Source: DATFRX01 sp035630615 (lineage in GTDB: Bacteria > Actinomycetota > Actinomycetes > Propionibacteriales > Nocardioidaceae). Taken from it: 38,988 nucleotides of DNA. The DNA lies in NCBI GenBank assembly GCA_035630615.1, contig DASQKI010000104.1, positions 1-38,988 of the forward strand, given 5' to 3'. The notes below the pieces were generated by a model. It saw nothing but the letters and a program-made list of their open reading frames with translations, did not search any database and was not told the origin of the DNA. Below are positions 31,497 to 38,988 of this stretch, piece after piece. A program made the translations under genes and the position numbers. How positions within the stretch are numbered: position 1 is the first letter of the stretch; every line of letters starts with the position of its first letter.

Positions 31497-31698
31497 ATTG
31501 ACCAGTTCATGGCGATTGGCACCATGCCACCTGTCCATGTCACGGGCCGCGCACCGACCACCAGTCGCGACAGACCGTAACATTTCAGCAACGCTGTGTA
31601 CATAGGGCATTACGGACCATTTCGAGTGGTGAGAGCGGCCGATCGCGGTCCTGCCGAATAGGTCTGCTGCGGAACAGTCTTGTATTGGATCTTTTGGT

Positions 31699-31704
31699 TA
31701 GCAT
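31699..31704 (+). promoter_or_regulatory. -10 box for leaderless marR of the efflux pair
   Basis: TAGCAT ends 6 bases before ATG 31711; no Shine-Dalgarno is present. AGTCTT at 31676-31681, upstream of the box, is repeated inverted (AAGACT) before the MFS gene at 32229-32234. Confidence 0.5.
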
Positions 31705-31710
31705 GGACAT

Positions 31711-32196
31711 ATGTCTACGACCGCACCGGCGAAGCCGTCGACCGACCTGCTGTTCCTGTTCGCCCAGGCCAGTCAGGTCTTGACGAGTGAGCTCACAGCC
31801 GCATTGGCCGAGCTCGGCATCTCGCAGCGCACCTACTGCGTGCTCTCCAAGGCGGCGGAGGAGGAAATGACGCAAGGGCAGCTGGCCGAGCGGTGCCTGC
31901 TGGACAAGACCACGATGGTCGTCACGCTGGACGAGCTCGAAAAGCTGGGCTACGCCGAGCGTCAGATGTCGACGACGGATCGTCGCGCCCGCGTTGTGGC
32001 CGTCACCGCGAAGGGCCGCCGTGTGGTAACGGCGGCCAGCGAGATCGTCACCGGCATCTACGACGATGTACTGGCGGCACTCCCCGCGTCCGAGCGAGCG
32101 GCCGTCGTCGCCGGGCTGACCCACCTGGTCGAGGGTCGGCTGTCGAGTCCAACGCCGTGCGAGCACCTGCCGCGCCGGAGACGAGCGGCGGGCTAA
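31711..32196 (+). CDS. MarR family transcriptional regulator of efflux gene
   Basis: A 161-residue MarR regulator. Helical dimer part LLFLFAQASQVLTSELTAAL, motif LGISQRTYCVLSKAAEEEM, recognition region TQGQLAERCLLDKTTMVVTL and DELEKLGYAERQ, wing STTDRRARVVAVTAKG. It lies 64 bp upstream of a DHA2-type drug exporter in the same direction, the classical arrangement of a repressor relieved by a toxic aromatic or drug. ATG 31711 is probably leaderless (TAGCAT 6 bases upstream). The C-terminal ten residues are unusually basic (HLPRRRRAAG). Confidence 0.93.
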   Translation: MSTTAPAKPSTDLLFLFAQASQVLTSELTAALAELGISQRTYCVLSKAAEEEMTQGQLAERCLLDKTTMVVTLDELEKLGYAERQMSTTDRRARVVAVTAKGRRVVTAASEIVTGIYDDVLAALPASERAAVVAGLTHLVEGRLSSPTPCEHLPRRRRAAG

Positions 32197-32219
32197 AACA
32201 GTTCATCTTTTTCGAGATC

Positions 32220-32233
32220 GTCTGGAATAAGAC
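32220..32233. promoter_or_regulatory. Candidate operator upstream of the MFS gene
   Basis: GTCT-GGAATA-AGAC is a perfect 4+4 inverted repeat in the 64-bp gap between marR and the exporter, in a locally AT-rich stretch that should contain the exporter promoter. Shared AGTCTT half-sites upstream of marR make it a candidate MarR site. Confidence 0.35.
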
Positions 32234-32260
32234 TATCTACTAACGTCGTTCTTGCTCACT

Positions 32261-33775
32261 ATGAACCAGGCGACAACTCCTTCGACCCTGCCCGCTCCTT
32301 CGACCTCACGGCGCGATTCTCGCTGGCTTGCCCTGCTGGTGCTCTGCTCAGGGATGCTGATGATCATCCTCGACCAGACCATCGTGAACGTGGCGCTGCC
32401 GGCGATCCAGACCGACCTCGGCTTCTCCCAGTCCAGCCTTGCCTGGGTGGTCAACGCGTACCTGATCCCCTTCGGTGGCCTCCTGCTCCTCGCCGGCCGG
32501 CTCGGTGACCTGATCGGCCGCAAACGGATGTTCGTATCCGGGCTCTCGGTCTTCACCGCCGCTTCGCTGCTGTGCGGACTGTCCACCAGTGAGGACATGC
32601 TGGTCGCGGCGCGCTTCGTCCAAGGCATCGGCGGCGCGATGGCTGCCGCGGTGATCCTCGGCATGATCGTGGCGATGTTCCCCGACCCGCGGGAGCAGGC
32701 GAAGGCGATCGGCGCGTTCACCTTCGTCGCGGCCGGCGGCGCTTCGATCGGCCTGCTTGCCGGCGGCGTCCTCACCGAGACCATCAACTGGCACTGGATC
32801 TTCTTCGTCAACCTGCCGATCGGCATCGCGGCCGTGGCAGCGGCGCTTCGCCTCGTCGACACCGACGAGGGCATCGGGCTGCGAGAGGGAGCGGACGCCA
32901 TCGGCGCGCTGCTCGTGACGTCATCCCTCATGCTCGGCGTCTACACCATCGTCAACGCCACGGACTACGGCTGGAGCTCCGCGCGCACCATCGGTCTCGG
33001 TGCGGTGGCCGTGGCACTCCTGGTCGGCTTCGTGGCTCGCCAGGCACAGGCGGCCAAGCCGCTCCTGCCACTTCGGGTGTTTCGCTCGCGCAACGTCACC
33101 GGCGCCAACGCCATTCAGATCCTGATGGTCGCGGGCCTGTTCGGCATGTTCTTCCTCGGCTCGCTCTATCTGCAACGGGTGCTCGGCTACGACCCGGTGC
33201 AGATCGGCCTCGCCTTCCTTCCGGTCGCGCTCGTCATCGGGGGACTGTCGTTGGGTGTGTCGGCCAAGCTGACGATCCGCTACGGCGGCCGCACCGTCTT
33301 GTTGCCGGCGCTGACGTTCATCGTCGTCGGACTAGTGCTCTTCACCCAGGCATCCGTCGACGCGACCTATGTGTCGGACATCTTGCCGTCGATGCTGTTG
33401 ATGGGCACCGGGGCAGGCCTGGCGTTCCCGGCCATGATGATCCTCGCCATGTCGAGTGCGACCGGTAGCGACTCCGGCCTGGCGTCCGGTTTGGTCAACA
33501 CCACGCAGCAAGTGGGTGGCGCTCTCGGCCTGGCCGTATTCACCACCTTGGCCACGTCGCGGTCCGATGCACTGCTCGCGGACGGTCAGGACGCGGCGTC
33601 GGCGCTGACGAGTGGCTATCACCTGGCGTTCGCGGTGGCGGCCGCGCTCGTCATCGCTGCGATCGGTCTGGCCGTCACGATCCTGCAGCCATTGCCCTCG
33701 GTAGACGCTGAGGAGGAAGCCGAGCTGGAGGCCATCGCCAACGAGGAGCTGCCGCTCGCCGACCCGGCGACCTAG
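32261..33775 (+). CDS. DHA2 family MFS multidrug exporter
   Basis: A 504-residue, 14-helix major facilitator of the DHA2 drug:H+ antiporter type. The family signature LDQTIVNVALPAIQTDLGFS lies in the first helix loop, motif A GRLGDLIGRKRMF between helices 2 and 3, ARFVQGIGGAMAAA in helix 4 and the WHWIFFVNLPIG motif after helix 5. The C-terminal tail is acidic (DAEEEAELEAIANEELPLAD). It exports hydrophobic toxic compounds across the cytoplasmic membrane. Start ATG 32261 is chosen; an in-frame TTG three codons upstream is possible. Likely repressed by the MarR directly upstream. Confidence 0.95.
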   Translation: MNQATTPSTLPAPSTSRRDSRWLALLVLCSGMLMIILDQTIVNVALPAIQTDLGFSQSSLAWVVNAYLIPFGGLLLLAGRLGDLIGRKRMFVSGLSVFTAASLLCGLSTSEDMLVAARFVQGIGGAMAAAVILGMIVAMFPDPREQAKAIGAFTFVAAGGASIGLLAGGVLTETINWHWIFFVNLPIGIAAVAAALRLVDTDEGIGLREGADAIGALLVTSSLMLGVYTIVNATDYGWSSARTIGLGAVAVALLVGFVARQAQAAKPLLPLRVFRSRNVTGANAIQILMVAGLFGMFFLGSLYLQRVLGYDPVQIGLAFLPVALVIGGLSLGVSAKLTIRYGGRTVLLPALTFIVVGLVLFTQASVDATYVSDILPSMLLMGTGAGLAFPAMMILAMSSATGSDSGLASGLVNTTQQVGGALGLAVFTTLATSRSDALLADGQDAASALTSGYHLAFAVAAALVIAAIGLAVTILQPLPSVDAEEEAELEAIANEELPLADPAT

Positions 33776-33784
33776 GCAGTCTGG

Positions 33785-33820
33785 CTGAGCGCCGTTCGGA
33801 AGCGATCCTGCGGCGCTCAG
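33785..33820. terminator. Bidirectional hairpin between MFS and araC genes
   Basis: CTGAGCGCCG (33785-33794) and CGGCGCTCAG (33811-33820) form a perfect 10-bp stem with a 16-base loop between two convergent genes. The right arm includes the stop codon of the AraC-type gene (33817-33819). Confidence 0.65.
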
Positions 33821-34749
33821 CTGGCGGCGCGGTATTCCTGCGGGCTGATCCCTCGGACCCGCTTGAAGGCCGCGCTGAGGGCGAAGCCGTTGCTGTAGCC
33901 GACCTGTCGCGCGACCGCGCTCACCGTGGCGTCCGGCTCGCGCAACAGGTCGGCTGCGAGCGCCAGTCGCCACTCGGTGAGGTACGCCATCGGCGGCTCG
34001 CCCACCAGCTCGGTGAAGCGGCGTGCGAGCGCGGCCCGCGAGACTCGCGTCGCGTCGGCGAGGCCGGCGACCGTCCACGGGTGGTCGGGATTGTTGTGCA
34101 GCAGGCGCAGCGCGTGCCCGACGACCGGGTCGCTCTGGGCTCGGTACCACGCCGGCGCGTCGGCATCCGGTCGGGAGAACCAGGCGCGCAGCACCGCGAT
34201 CAGGAGCAGGTCGAGGAGCCGGTCGAGCATCGCCTCCTGGCCCGCGTCGTCCTTGACGATCTCGTGGCCGAGCATCGGCACGAGCGGGGAGTCCCAGGCT
34301 TCCTCGGGCAGCACCAACAACTCGGGCAGGGCCGCGAGCAATCGCTGGCTCACCTCGCCACTGCGCTCGTAGGTCCCGGTCAGCAGCATCGTCGGGCCGT
34401 CGGGGTCGTCGCCCCACGTACGCACGCCCAGGCTCATCTCCTCGCACAGCTCCTCGCCCTGCGGAGTCGCGGTGATCTGCCCGGGATGGATCACGATCTG
34501 CGGTGGCGTCGACGGATGGTCGGCCACCGTGTACGGCGCGGGCCCGCGCGCGATCGCGACGTCGCCGGGGCGCAGCCGTACCGCGTCTTTGCCGTCCGGG
34601 ACGACCCACGCGTCGCCACGTACGGCGGCGATCAGGCACAGCGGCGCGCCGTCTTGGATCCGCAGCGACCATGGCGGGGTCAGGATCGACCGCATGAGAA
34701 AGGCGCCGCGGGCACGCGGTCCGTCGAGAAGGCCGGCGAGCACGTCCAT
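33817..34749 (-). CDS. AraC family regulator with cupin_6 domain
   Basis: A 310-residue AraC/XylS-type activator. The N-terminal cupin_6 ligand-binding domain spans about 1-180 (RSILTPPWSLRIQDGAPLCL, RLRPGDVAIARGPAPY). The C-terminal double HTH begins near 215: VGHALRLLHNNPDHPWTVAG, then VSRAALARRFTELVGEPPMA and VARQVGYSNGFALSAAFKR with the family end GISPQEYRA. Start: ATG 34749, AAGGTGGA 6-7 bases upstream; longer open frame rejected because it runs through the divergent gene. Divergent from the NmrA/DUF1772/DUF1772 operon, which it most likely activates. Regulators of this subtype often respond to reactive or aromatic compounds. Confidence 0.93.
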   Translation of the reverse strand: MDVLAGLLDGPRARGAFLMRSILTPPWSLRIQDGAPLCLIAAVRGDAWVVPDGKDAVRLRPGDVAIARGPAPYTVADHPSTPPQIVIHPGQITATPQGEELCEEMSLGVRTWGDDPDGPTMLLTGTYERSGEVSQRLLAALPELLVLPEEAWDSPLVPMLGHEIVKDDAGQEAMLDRLLDLLLIAVLRAWFSRPDADAPAWYRAQSDPVVGHALRLLHNNPDHPWTVAGLADATRVSRAALARRFTELVGEPPMAYLTEWRLALAADLLREPDATVSAVARQVGYSNGFALSAAFKRVRGISPQEYRAAS

Positions 34750-34793
34750 GAGATCCACCTTAGACGCCTGGACATGCCTTCGGGCGTTTCGAC

Positions 34794-34799
34794 TATGGT
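34794..34799 (+). promoter_or_regulatory. -10 box of the NmrA/DUF1772 operon
   Basis: TATGGT lies 31 bases before ATG 34831, predicting a short leader of about 25 nt. No good -35 is present (TGGACA with a 19-bp spacer at best), which fits a promoter needing the divergent AraC activator. Confidence 0.35.
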
Positions 34800-34830
34800 C
34801 CGTCTCGCCGTACGGCTCTTGACTGGGGGC

Positions 34831-35670
34831 ATGACAAACACCAGCCCCCAGCACCTGACGTTGATCGTTGGCGGCACCGGCAAGACCGGTCGTCGCGTGG
34901 CCGAGCGGCTCACCGCACTCGGCATGCCCGTTCGCCTCGGCTCGCGTTCCGCCGAGGTGCCCTTCGACTGGACCGATCCGACGACCTGGGACGCGGCGCT
35001 GCGCGGCGTCGAGTCGGCCTACGTGACGTACTACCCCGACCTCGCGATGCCGGGCGCGGCCGATGCCATCCGGACATTCTGCGAGCTGGCCGTGGATTCC
35101 GGCCTGCGGCGGCTCGTGCTGCTGTCGGGGCGTGGCGAGCCCGAGGCCCAGCGCTGCGAGCAGATCGTGCAGAGCTACCCGCTCGAGTCGACCTGCGTGC
35201 GGGCCAGCATGTTCAGCCAGAACTTCGATGAGTACTTCCTCGTCGACGCCGTCCGCAGCGGCGTCGTCGCCTTCCCGGGCCGAACGACGCCGGAGCCGTT
35301 CATCGACGTCGAGGACATCGCCGACGTGGTGGTCGCGGCCCTGACCGAGGACGGCCACGCCGGGCAGGTCTACGAGGTGACCGGGCCACGGCTGTTGACC
35401 TTCGCAGAAGCGATCGGTGAGATCGAGGCGGCCTCCGGACGGCCGGTTCGCTACCTGCCGGTCTCGCGTGACGAGTACGTGACGAGCCTGGTCGACGAGG
35501 CCGACGTGCCGGAGCCGGACGCGCAGTTCCTCGGCGACCTGTTCGACGCGGTCCTCGACGGTCGCAACGCCTACGTCACCAATGGGGTGGAGCGAGCGAT
35601 CGGGCGACCGGCGCGCGACTTCGCCGACTACGCGCAGGCCGCGGCCTCGACGGGGGTGTGGAGCGCATGA
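34831..35670 (+). CDS. NmrA-like NAD(P)-binding protein
   Basis: A 279-residue atypical SDR of the NmrA/quinone reductase-like group. The nucleotide motif GGTGKTG occurs near the N-terminus (TLIVGGTGKTGRRVAERL), then LRRLVLLSGRGEPEAQ and VRASMFSQNFDEYFLVD, and IDVEDIADVVVAALTE, all typical. The classic YxxxK catalytic pair is absent, as in NmrA proteins, so it may be an NAD(P)H:quinone reductase or a redox sensor. ATG 34831 has GGGGG close upstream. Its stop overlaps the start of the first DUF1772 gene (ATGA), indicating translational coupling, and it is divergent from the AraC regulator. Confidence 0.92.
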   Translation: MTNTSPQHLTLIVGGTGKTGRRVAERLTALGMPVRLGSRSAEVPFDWTDPTTWDAALRGVESAYVTYYPDLAMPGAADAIRTFCELAVDSGLRRLVLLSGRGEPEAQRCEQIVQSYPLESTCVRASMFSQNFDEYFLVDAVRSGVVAFPGRTTPEPFIDVEDIADVVVAALTEDGHAGQVYEVTGPRLLTFAEAIGEIEAASGRPVRYLPVSRDEYVTSLVDEADVPEPDAQFLGDLFDAVLDGRNAYVTNGVERAIGRPARDFADYAQAAASTGVWSA

Positions 35671-36194
35671 CGCGGGAGGGTTTGCAGGCGGCGGCCCTGG
35701 TCCTCGCCACGATGACGATGGGACTCATCACCGGGGCGTTCGCGCTCTATGCACACACCGTGATGCCCGGCCTCAGTGACACCGACGACCGGACGTTCGT
35801 GACAGCCTTCCAGGAGCTCGACCGGTCGATCATCAACCCGTGGTTCATGGCCGGCGGTTTCATCGGCGCCCTGGTGTTCACCGCACTCGCTGCGGGCCTC
35901 CACATCGGCGGCGCCGCGCGAACCGTGCTGCCTTGGATCGTGGCGGCACTCGTGCTCTACCTCATCGCAGTCGTCATCACGATCGGCGTCGAAGTGCCGG
36001 TCAACGACGACCTCAAGGCGGCCGGCGACCCGGATCAGATCGCCAATCTGGCGACGGTGCGGAATGATTTCGACGAGACCACCTGGGCCCGGTGGAACGT
36101 CGTACGGACGCTGACGAGCCTCGCGGCGTTCGGGTGTCTCGCGTGGTCGCTCGTCCGGCACGGGCGCGTGGCCGCATCGACTGAAGGGCGCTGA
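35667..36194 (+). CDS. DUF1772 (anthrone oxygenase-like) membrane protein, copy 1
   Basis: A 175-residue four-helix membrane protein of the DUF1772 family, named for similarity to fungal anthrone oxygenases. Helix 1 (AAALVLATMTMGLITGAFAL) is followed by the signature MPGLSDTDDRTFVTAFQELD and NPWF; helix 4 lies near the end (SLAAFGCLAWSLV), with DLKAAGDPDQIANLATVRND before it. ATG 35667 overlaps the NmrA stop, with GGAG just upstream. Two bp separate it from a paralogue. Probable role: oxidation or handling of an aromatic or quinone compound at the membrane with the NmrA partner; unproven. Confidence 0.9.
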   Translation: MTREGLQAAALVLATMTMGLITGAFALYAHTVMPGLSDTDDRTFVTAFQELDRSIINPWFMAGGFIGALVFTALAAGLHIGGAARTVLPWIVAALVLYLIAVVITIGVEVPVNDDLKAAGDPDQIANLATVRNDFDETTWARWNVVRTLTSLAAFGCLAWSLVRHGRVAASTEGR

Positions 36195-36196
36195 TC

Positions 36197-36697
36197 ATGG
36201 AGCTCGCACAAGGCCTGGTCCTGTTCGTCGCGACCCTGACGATGGGGCTGGCCGCCGGATTCCTCTATGCCTACGCGCACGACATCATGCCGGGCCTCGG
36301 CCGCAGCGACGACCGGACGTTCGTGGCCGGCTTCCAGGCGGTCGACCGCGCGGTGGTCAACCCGTGGTTTCTCGCGGGCTTCCTCGGAGCGCCACTGCTC
36401 ACGGGCGTCGCGATTCTGCTCGAGGCGACCGACGACGGCGACCGCGAGGTGATGTGGTGGTCGTTCGCGGCGTTCGTGCTCTACTTCATCGTCATCGCGA
36501 TCACGCGCCGCGTCCATCTGCCGCTCAACGCCGAGCTCCAGGCCGCGGGCGACCCCGACCAGATCGCCGACCTCGCGGCCGTCCGGCAGCGGTTCGAAGC
36601 CCGCTGGGTCCGGTGGCACGTCGTCCGTACTGTCGCCAACGTGGCGGCGTTCGGCTGTCTGCTCTGGGCGCTCGTACTCTTCGGCCGGGCGACGTAG
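36197..36697 (+). CDS. DUF1772 (anthrone oxygenase-like) membrane protein, copy 2
   Basis: A 166-residue paralogue of the preceding protein, sharing HDIMPGLGRSDDRTFVAGFQ, NPWFLAG, LQAAGDPDQIADLAAVRQRF and the terminal helix NVAAFGCLLWALVLFG. Four membrane helices. Start ATG 36197 lies 2 bp after the copy 1 stop. The pair arose by tandem duplication and may form a heterodimer. Last gene of the AraC-controlled operon; a 14-bp palindrome (GGCCGACGTCGGCC, 36697-36710) follows the stop. Confidence 0.9.
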   Translation: MELAQGLVLFVATLTMGLAAGFLYAYAHDIMPGLGRSDDRTFVAGFQAVDRAVVNPWFLAGFLGAPLLTGVAILLEATDDGDREVMWWSFAAFVLYFIVIAITRRVHLPLNAELQAAGDPDQIADLAAVRQRFEARWVRWHVVRTVANVAAFGCLLWALVLFGRAT

Positions 36698-36793
36698 GCC
36701 GACGTCGGCCCGCGTCGGCCCGGCTCAGGCGCGGTCTCGCCAGGGGTTGACTGGCCGAGAGACAATCGCGGTATCACCCCGAGGAGGAGACGT

Positions 36794-38131
36794 ATGGCGG
36801 TCGACGCTGGTGCCCTGGTCCGAGGCGACATCGAATTGTGGGGGAAGCAGTTCGGCCAAGAGCCGAGCTACCGCCGGATGCAAAACGCTGTCGCTCAGGC
36901 CTCGGTCGACGATGTCGCGCTCGACCGAGAGATCGTGGTCCGAACGGACCGGTCGGTGTCGCACCTGCTCGACGACTGGAAGGTCACCAACCAGAAGCGC
37001 AGCGGCCGATGCTGGCTGTTCGCCGGGCTCAACCTGCTTCGGGTCGGCGCCGCCAAGAAGATGAACCTCACCGACTTCGAGTTCTCTCAGAACCACACGA
37101 TGTTTTGGGACAAACTGGAGCGGGCCAATTACTTCCTCGAGGCGATGATCGAGACCGCCGGCCGCGATGTCGACGACCGTACCGTCGCGCACGTCATGGC
37201 ATCCGCTGCTGACGACGGAGGCCAGTGGAACATGTTCGCGGCCGTCGTGGCGAAGCATGGTTTGGTCCCGAAGACCGCGATGCCCGAGACCGAGAGCTCC
37301 TCCGACACGTCACGGCTGAACGCCTCCCTGCGGACCGTGCTCCACCAGGGGGCCAAGACCCTGCGCGAGACGTCCGGAGTGGCGCAGCAGCGGGAACGCA
37401 AGCGGGAGATCCTCGGCGTGGTTCACCGGGTTCTCTGCATCCATCTGGGCACACCGCCGGAGCGGATCTATTGGCAGTGGACCGACAAGGACCGCGAGTT
37501 TCACCGCGACGGCGAGCTGACTCCACTCGAGTTTGCCGAGAAGTACGTCACGATTCCGGCCGACGACTACGTCTGTCTCGTCGACGACCCCCGATCGTCG
37601 AGCCCGCGCAATCAGACGCTGACGGTCGACTACCTCGGCAACGTGGTCGGCGCCCCGCAGGTCGTCTATCTCAACGTCGACATGGCCACGATCAAACAGA
37701 TCGCGGCCGACACGATCGTGTCAGGCGAGCCGGTCTGGTTCGGCTGCGACGTGGGGCAGATGATGCGTCGCGACCTCGGCATCTGGGACGCCGAACTCTA
37801 CGATCTGGCCGGCGTCTACGACGCCCGACTCGATCTCGACAAGGCGAGCCGGCTGGCCTATCACGAGACCCAGATGACCCACGCGATGCTGTTCACCGGC
37901 GTCGACCTGGTCGACAACCGACCGCGACGGTGGCGGGTCGAGAACAGCTGGGGCGACGAGGGCGGAGTCGACGGCTTCTACACCATGAACGACAACTGGT
38001 TCGACGAGCATGTCTTCGAGATCGCGTGCCGTCGAGACCAGCTGTCGCCCGAGTTGCAGGCCGCGCTCGACCAGCCGCCGGTCGTGTTGCCGGCATGGGA
38101 TCCGATGGGAGCCCTCGCTCACGGATCTTGA
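36794..38131 (+). CDS. pepC: C1 family aminopeptidase C / bleomycin hydrolase-like
   Basis: A 445-residue papain-fold cytosolic aminopeptidase of the PepC/bleomycin hydrolase type, normally a hexamer with active sites inside. Catalytic Cys73 (QKRSGRCWLFAGLN, with oxyanion Gln67), His363 (MTHAMLFTGVD) and Asn384 (VENSWGDEGG) are present. Other family segments: QNHTMFWDKLERANYFLEAM and DDGGQWNMFAAVVAKHGLVP with the family KTAMPET. Length and C-terminus are typical; the tail extends beyond the usual end with LPAWDPMGALAHGS, probably still lying in the active-site cleft. ATG 36794 has GAGGAGGA 6-7 bases upstream. Convergent with the Rieske oxygenase gene. Confidence 0.96.
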   Translation: MAVDAGALVRGDIELWGKQFGQEPSYRRMQNAVAQASVDDVALDREIVVRTDRSVSHLLDDWKVTNQKRSGRCWLFAGLNLLRVGAAKKMNLTDFEFSQNHTMFWDKLERANYFLEAMIETAGRDVDDRTVAHVMASAADDGGQWNMFAAVVAKHGLVPKTAMPETESSSDTSRLNASLRTVLHQGAKTLRETSGVAQQRERKREILGVVHRVLCIHLGTPPERIYWQWTDKDREFHRDGELTPLEFAEKYVTIPADDYVCLVDDPRSSSPRNQTLTVDYLGNVVGAPQVVYLNVDMATIKQIAADTIVSGEPVWFGCDVGQMMRRDLGIWDAELYDLAGVYDARLDLDKASRLAYHETQMTHAMLFTGVDLVDNRPRRWRVENSWGDEGGVDGFYTMNDNWFDEHVFEIACRRDQLSPELQAALDQPPVVLPAWDPMGALAHGS

Positions 38132-38174
38132 GGTGATCGGGTCGTCCCAGCTACCGCAATCGTTCAGGATCCGT
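38121..38174. terminator. Imperfect hairpin spanning two convergent stop codons
   Basis: ACGGATCTTGAG (38121-38132) and CGTTCAGGATCCGT-type sequence (arm 38163-38174) pair at 10 of 12 positions around a 30-base loop. The left arm contains the pepC stop (38129-38131) and the right arm the Rieske stop (38164-38166), so the stem could end both transcripts. Confidence 0.4.
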
Positions 38175-38988
38175 CGCGGCCGAGGTACGCCTGCGCCATG
38201 TGGGTGACGAACTGATAGACGCCGTCTTCCTCGGGCGCGAGCGGGCCGGGCTGGAAGCTCGGCGTCCGCATGCCGCGCTGGACCGACTCGCACGCCGCCC
38301 AGTCCTGCTTGTTGGTGATGTCCCAGAACTCCACCGCGCCGGCCGCGGCGGGCACCGAGCCGTCCTCCCCGGGCAGCACCAGCCACGTGCACTCCACCCA
38401 GGTGCGGTCGGGAGCGAGCGGCACCATCCGGTGGGTCATCACGTAGTCGGGATGGGCCGAGACCAGCAGGTTGGGCAGCAGGTGCAGGTACTCCACCTTC
38501 GTCGGCGGCGCACCGGGCAACGGCGTCGCGGCCAGCTCGCCGGTGAGCGACATGGTGCGCATCCCGTCGCGGAGGTCCATCGACCCGCCCACCCAGCCAC
38601 CCGGGAGGTCGTAGTTGTCCCCCGACGTCGGCGGGGTGACCTGGCACAGCTCCGGGTGGATCAGCGGGCAGTGGTAGCACTCGTGGTAGTTCTCGACCAC
38701 CACCTTCCAGTTGGCACCGACCTCGTAGCTGTGCCGGTCGGCGAGCACCAGCCGCTCGGGTGCGTACGGCCCGAGGACCTTGTCGAGCTCGCCCACGTAC
38801 TCCGCGAACGACACCGGTGGTCCCTGCTCCAGAGTGCGCAGGGCGTGCACGAACACCCATCCGTGCCAGCGCTCCACCGGCAGCCCGACCAGCGAGTGCT
38901 CGGTGCGGTCGAAACCTTCGACCTCGCGGAAGCCCGGAGCGGCCCTCAGCTCGCCGGACAGGTTGTAGCTCCAGGCGTGGTAGGGGCA
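38164..38988 (-). CDS. Rieske aromatic ring-hydroxylating oxygenase, alpha subunit (5' part outside window)
   Basis: The C-terminal 274 residues of a Rieske non-heme iron oxygenase. The visible part begins with CPYHAWSYNLSGEL, the second half of the Rieske 2Fe-2S motif (CxxH), so the missing N-terminus carries the first CxH pair. The catalytic domain follows with WHGWVFVH, NWKVVVENYHECYHCPLIHP (two iron-ligand histidines), and the third ligand Asp expected in the late helix (EFWDITNKQDWAA). Single-gene oxygenases of this type act on aromatic or quaternary-amine substrates with an external reductase; substrate unknown. An internal GTG at 38877 is not the start, since coding continues to the edge. 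Confidence 0.93.
   Translation of the reverse strand, partial: CPYHAWSYNLSGELRAAPGFREVEGFDRTEHSLVGLPVERWHGWVFVHALRTLEQGPPVSFAEYVGELDKVLGPYAPERLVLADRHSYEVGANWKVVVENYHECYHCPLIHPELCQVTPPTSGDNYDLPGGWVGGSMDLRDGMRTMSLTGELAATPLPGAPPTKVEYLHLLPNLLVSAHPDYVMTHRMVPLAPDRTWVECTWLVLPGEDGSVPAAAGAVEFWDITNKQDWAACESVQRGMRTPSFQPGPLAPEEDGVYQFVTHMAQAYLGRDGS

Noticed and set aside
36697..36710. 14-bp palindrome GGCCGACGTCGGCC as terminator
   Set aside because: No loop-forming spacer or T-run; too short to interpret beyond a chance GC palindrome.

Overview
The window is chromosomal DNA of a high-GC actinobacterium, most likely Nocardioidaceae or a close relative (order Propionibacteriales). This rests on the GC-rich codon use, a mycothiol-type DsbA protein, a group II truncated globin, EttA, DUF5130 and PrsW family members, and the many genes that start directly at or next to a predicted transcription start. 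Several genes (ssb-like, ettA, two-hotdog thioesterase, glbO, DUF5130 protein, pepN, DsbA-like, rpiB) are the same families that cluster in Mycobacterium tuberculosis at about Rv2465c-Rv2478c. This part therefore looks like an old actinobacterial neighbourhood with extra genes inserted.

Layout. 1-2414: the end of an integrative element, with a small hypothetical gene and a tyrosine integrase carrying a C-terminal GntR-type helix-turn-helix, next to a tRNA-Arg(UCU) that is the probable integration target. 2498-9753: a PrsW-type membrane protease, two overlapping dynamin-like GTPase genes, an ssb paralogue and ettA. 9788-12183: a ROK regulator and a divergent MarR/YceI pair. 12288-15226: a thiolase facing a FabG/MaoC/Nudix operon (acyl-CoA metabolism). 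15343-18023: thioesterase, a divergent ArsR/DinB pair and globin. 18176-23793: MscS channel, S9 peptidase, amidase and DUF5130 protein. 23902-24692: a decayed DUF559-type gene. 24851-28723: pepN, DsbA-like and rpiB. 28739-29284: two small hypothetical genes. 29493-31460: a frameshifted secreted M28 aminopeptidase and a secreted trypsin-like protease. 31711-33775: MarR plus DHA2 efflux pump. 33817-36697: AraC regulator divergent from an NmrA/DUF1772/DUF1772 operon. 36794-38988: a PepC-like cysteine peptidase and a Rieske oxygenase cut by the window edge.

The most unusual signals lie outside the coding regions. There is a family of four related 60-75 bp intergenic palindromes between 16.2 and 24.8 kb, two further long perfect palindromes (25 and 17 bp arms), a run of about nine 22-bp tandem repeats between the amidase and S9 peptidase genes, and a recurring TAnnnT box 6-8 bases before the start codon of ten genes, implying leaderless mRNAs. 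Inverted repeats sit on the divergent promoters of the MarR/YceI and ArsR/DinB pairs. No CRISPR array, prophage structural genes or complete insertion sequence was seen, and no single defence or biosynthetic system could be proven. All statements come from reading the sequence by eye and from family knowledge; no database search was run.
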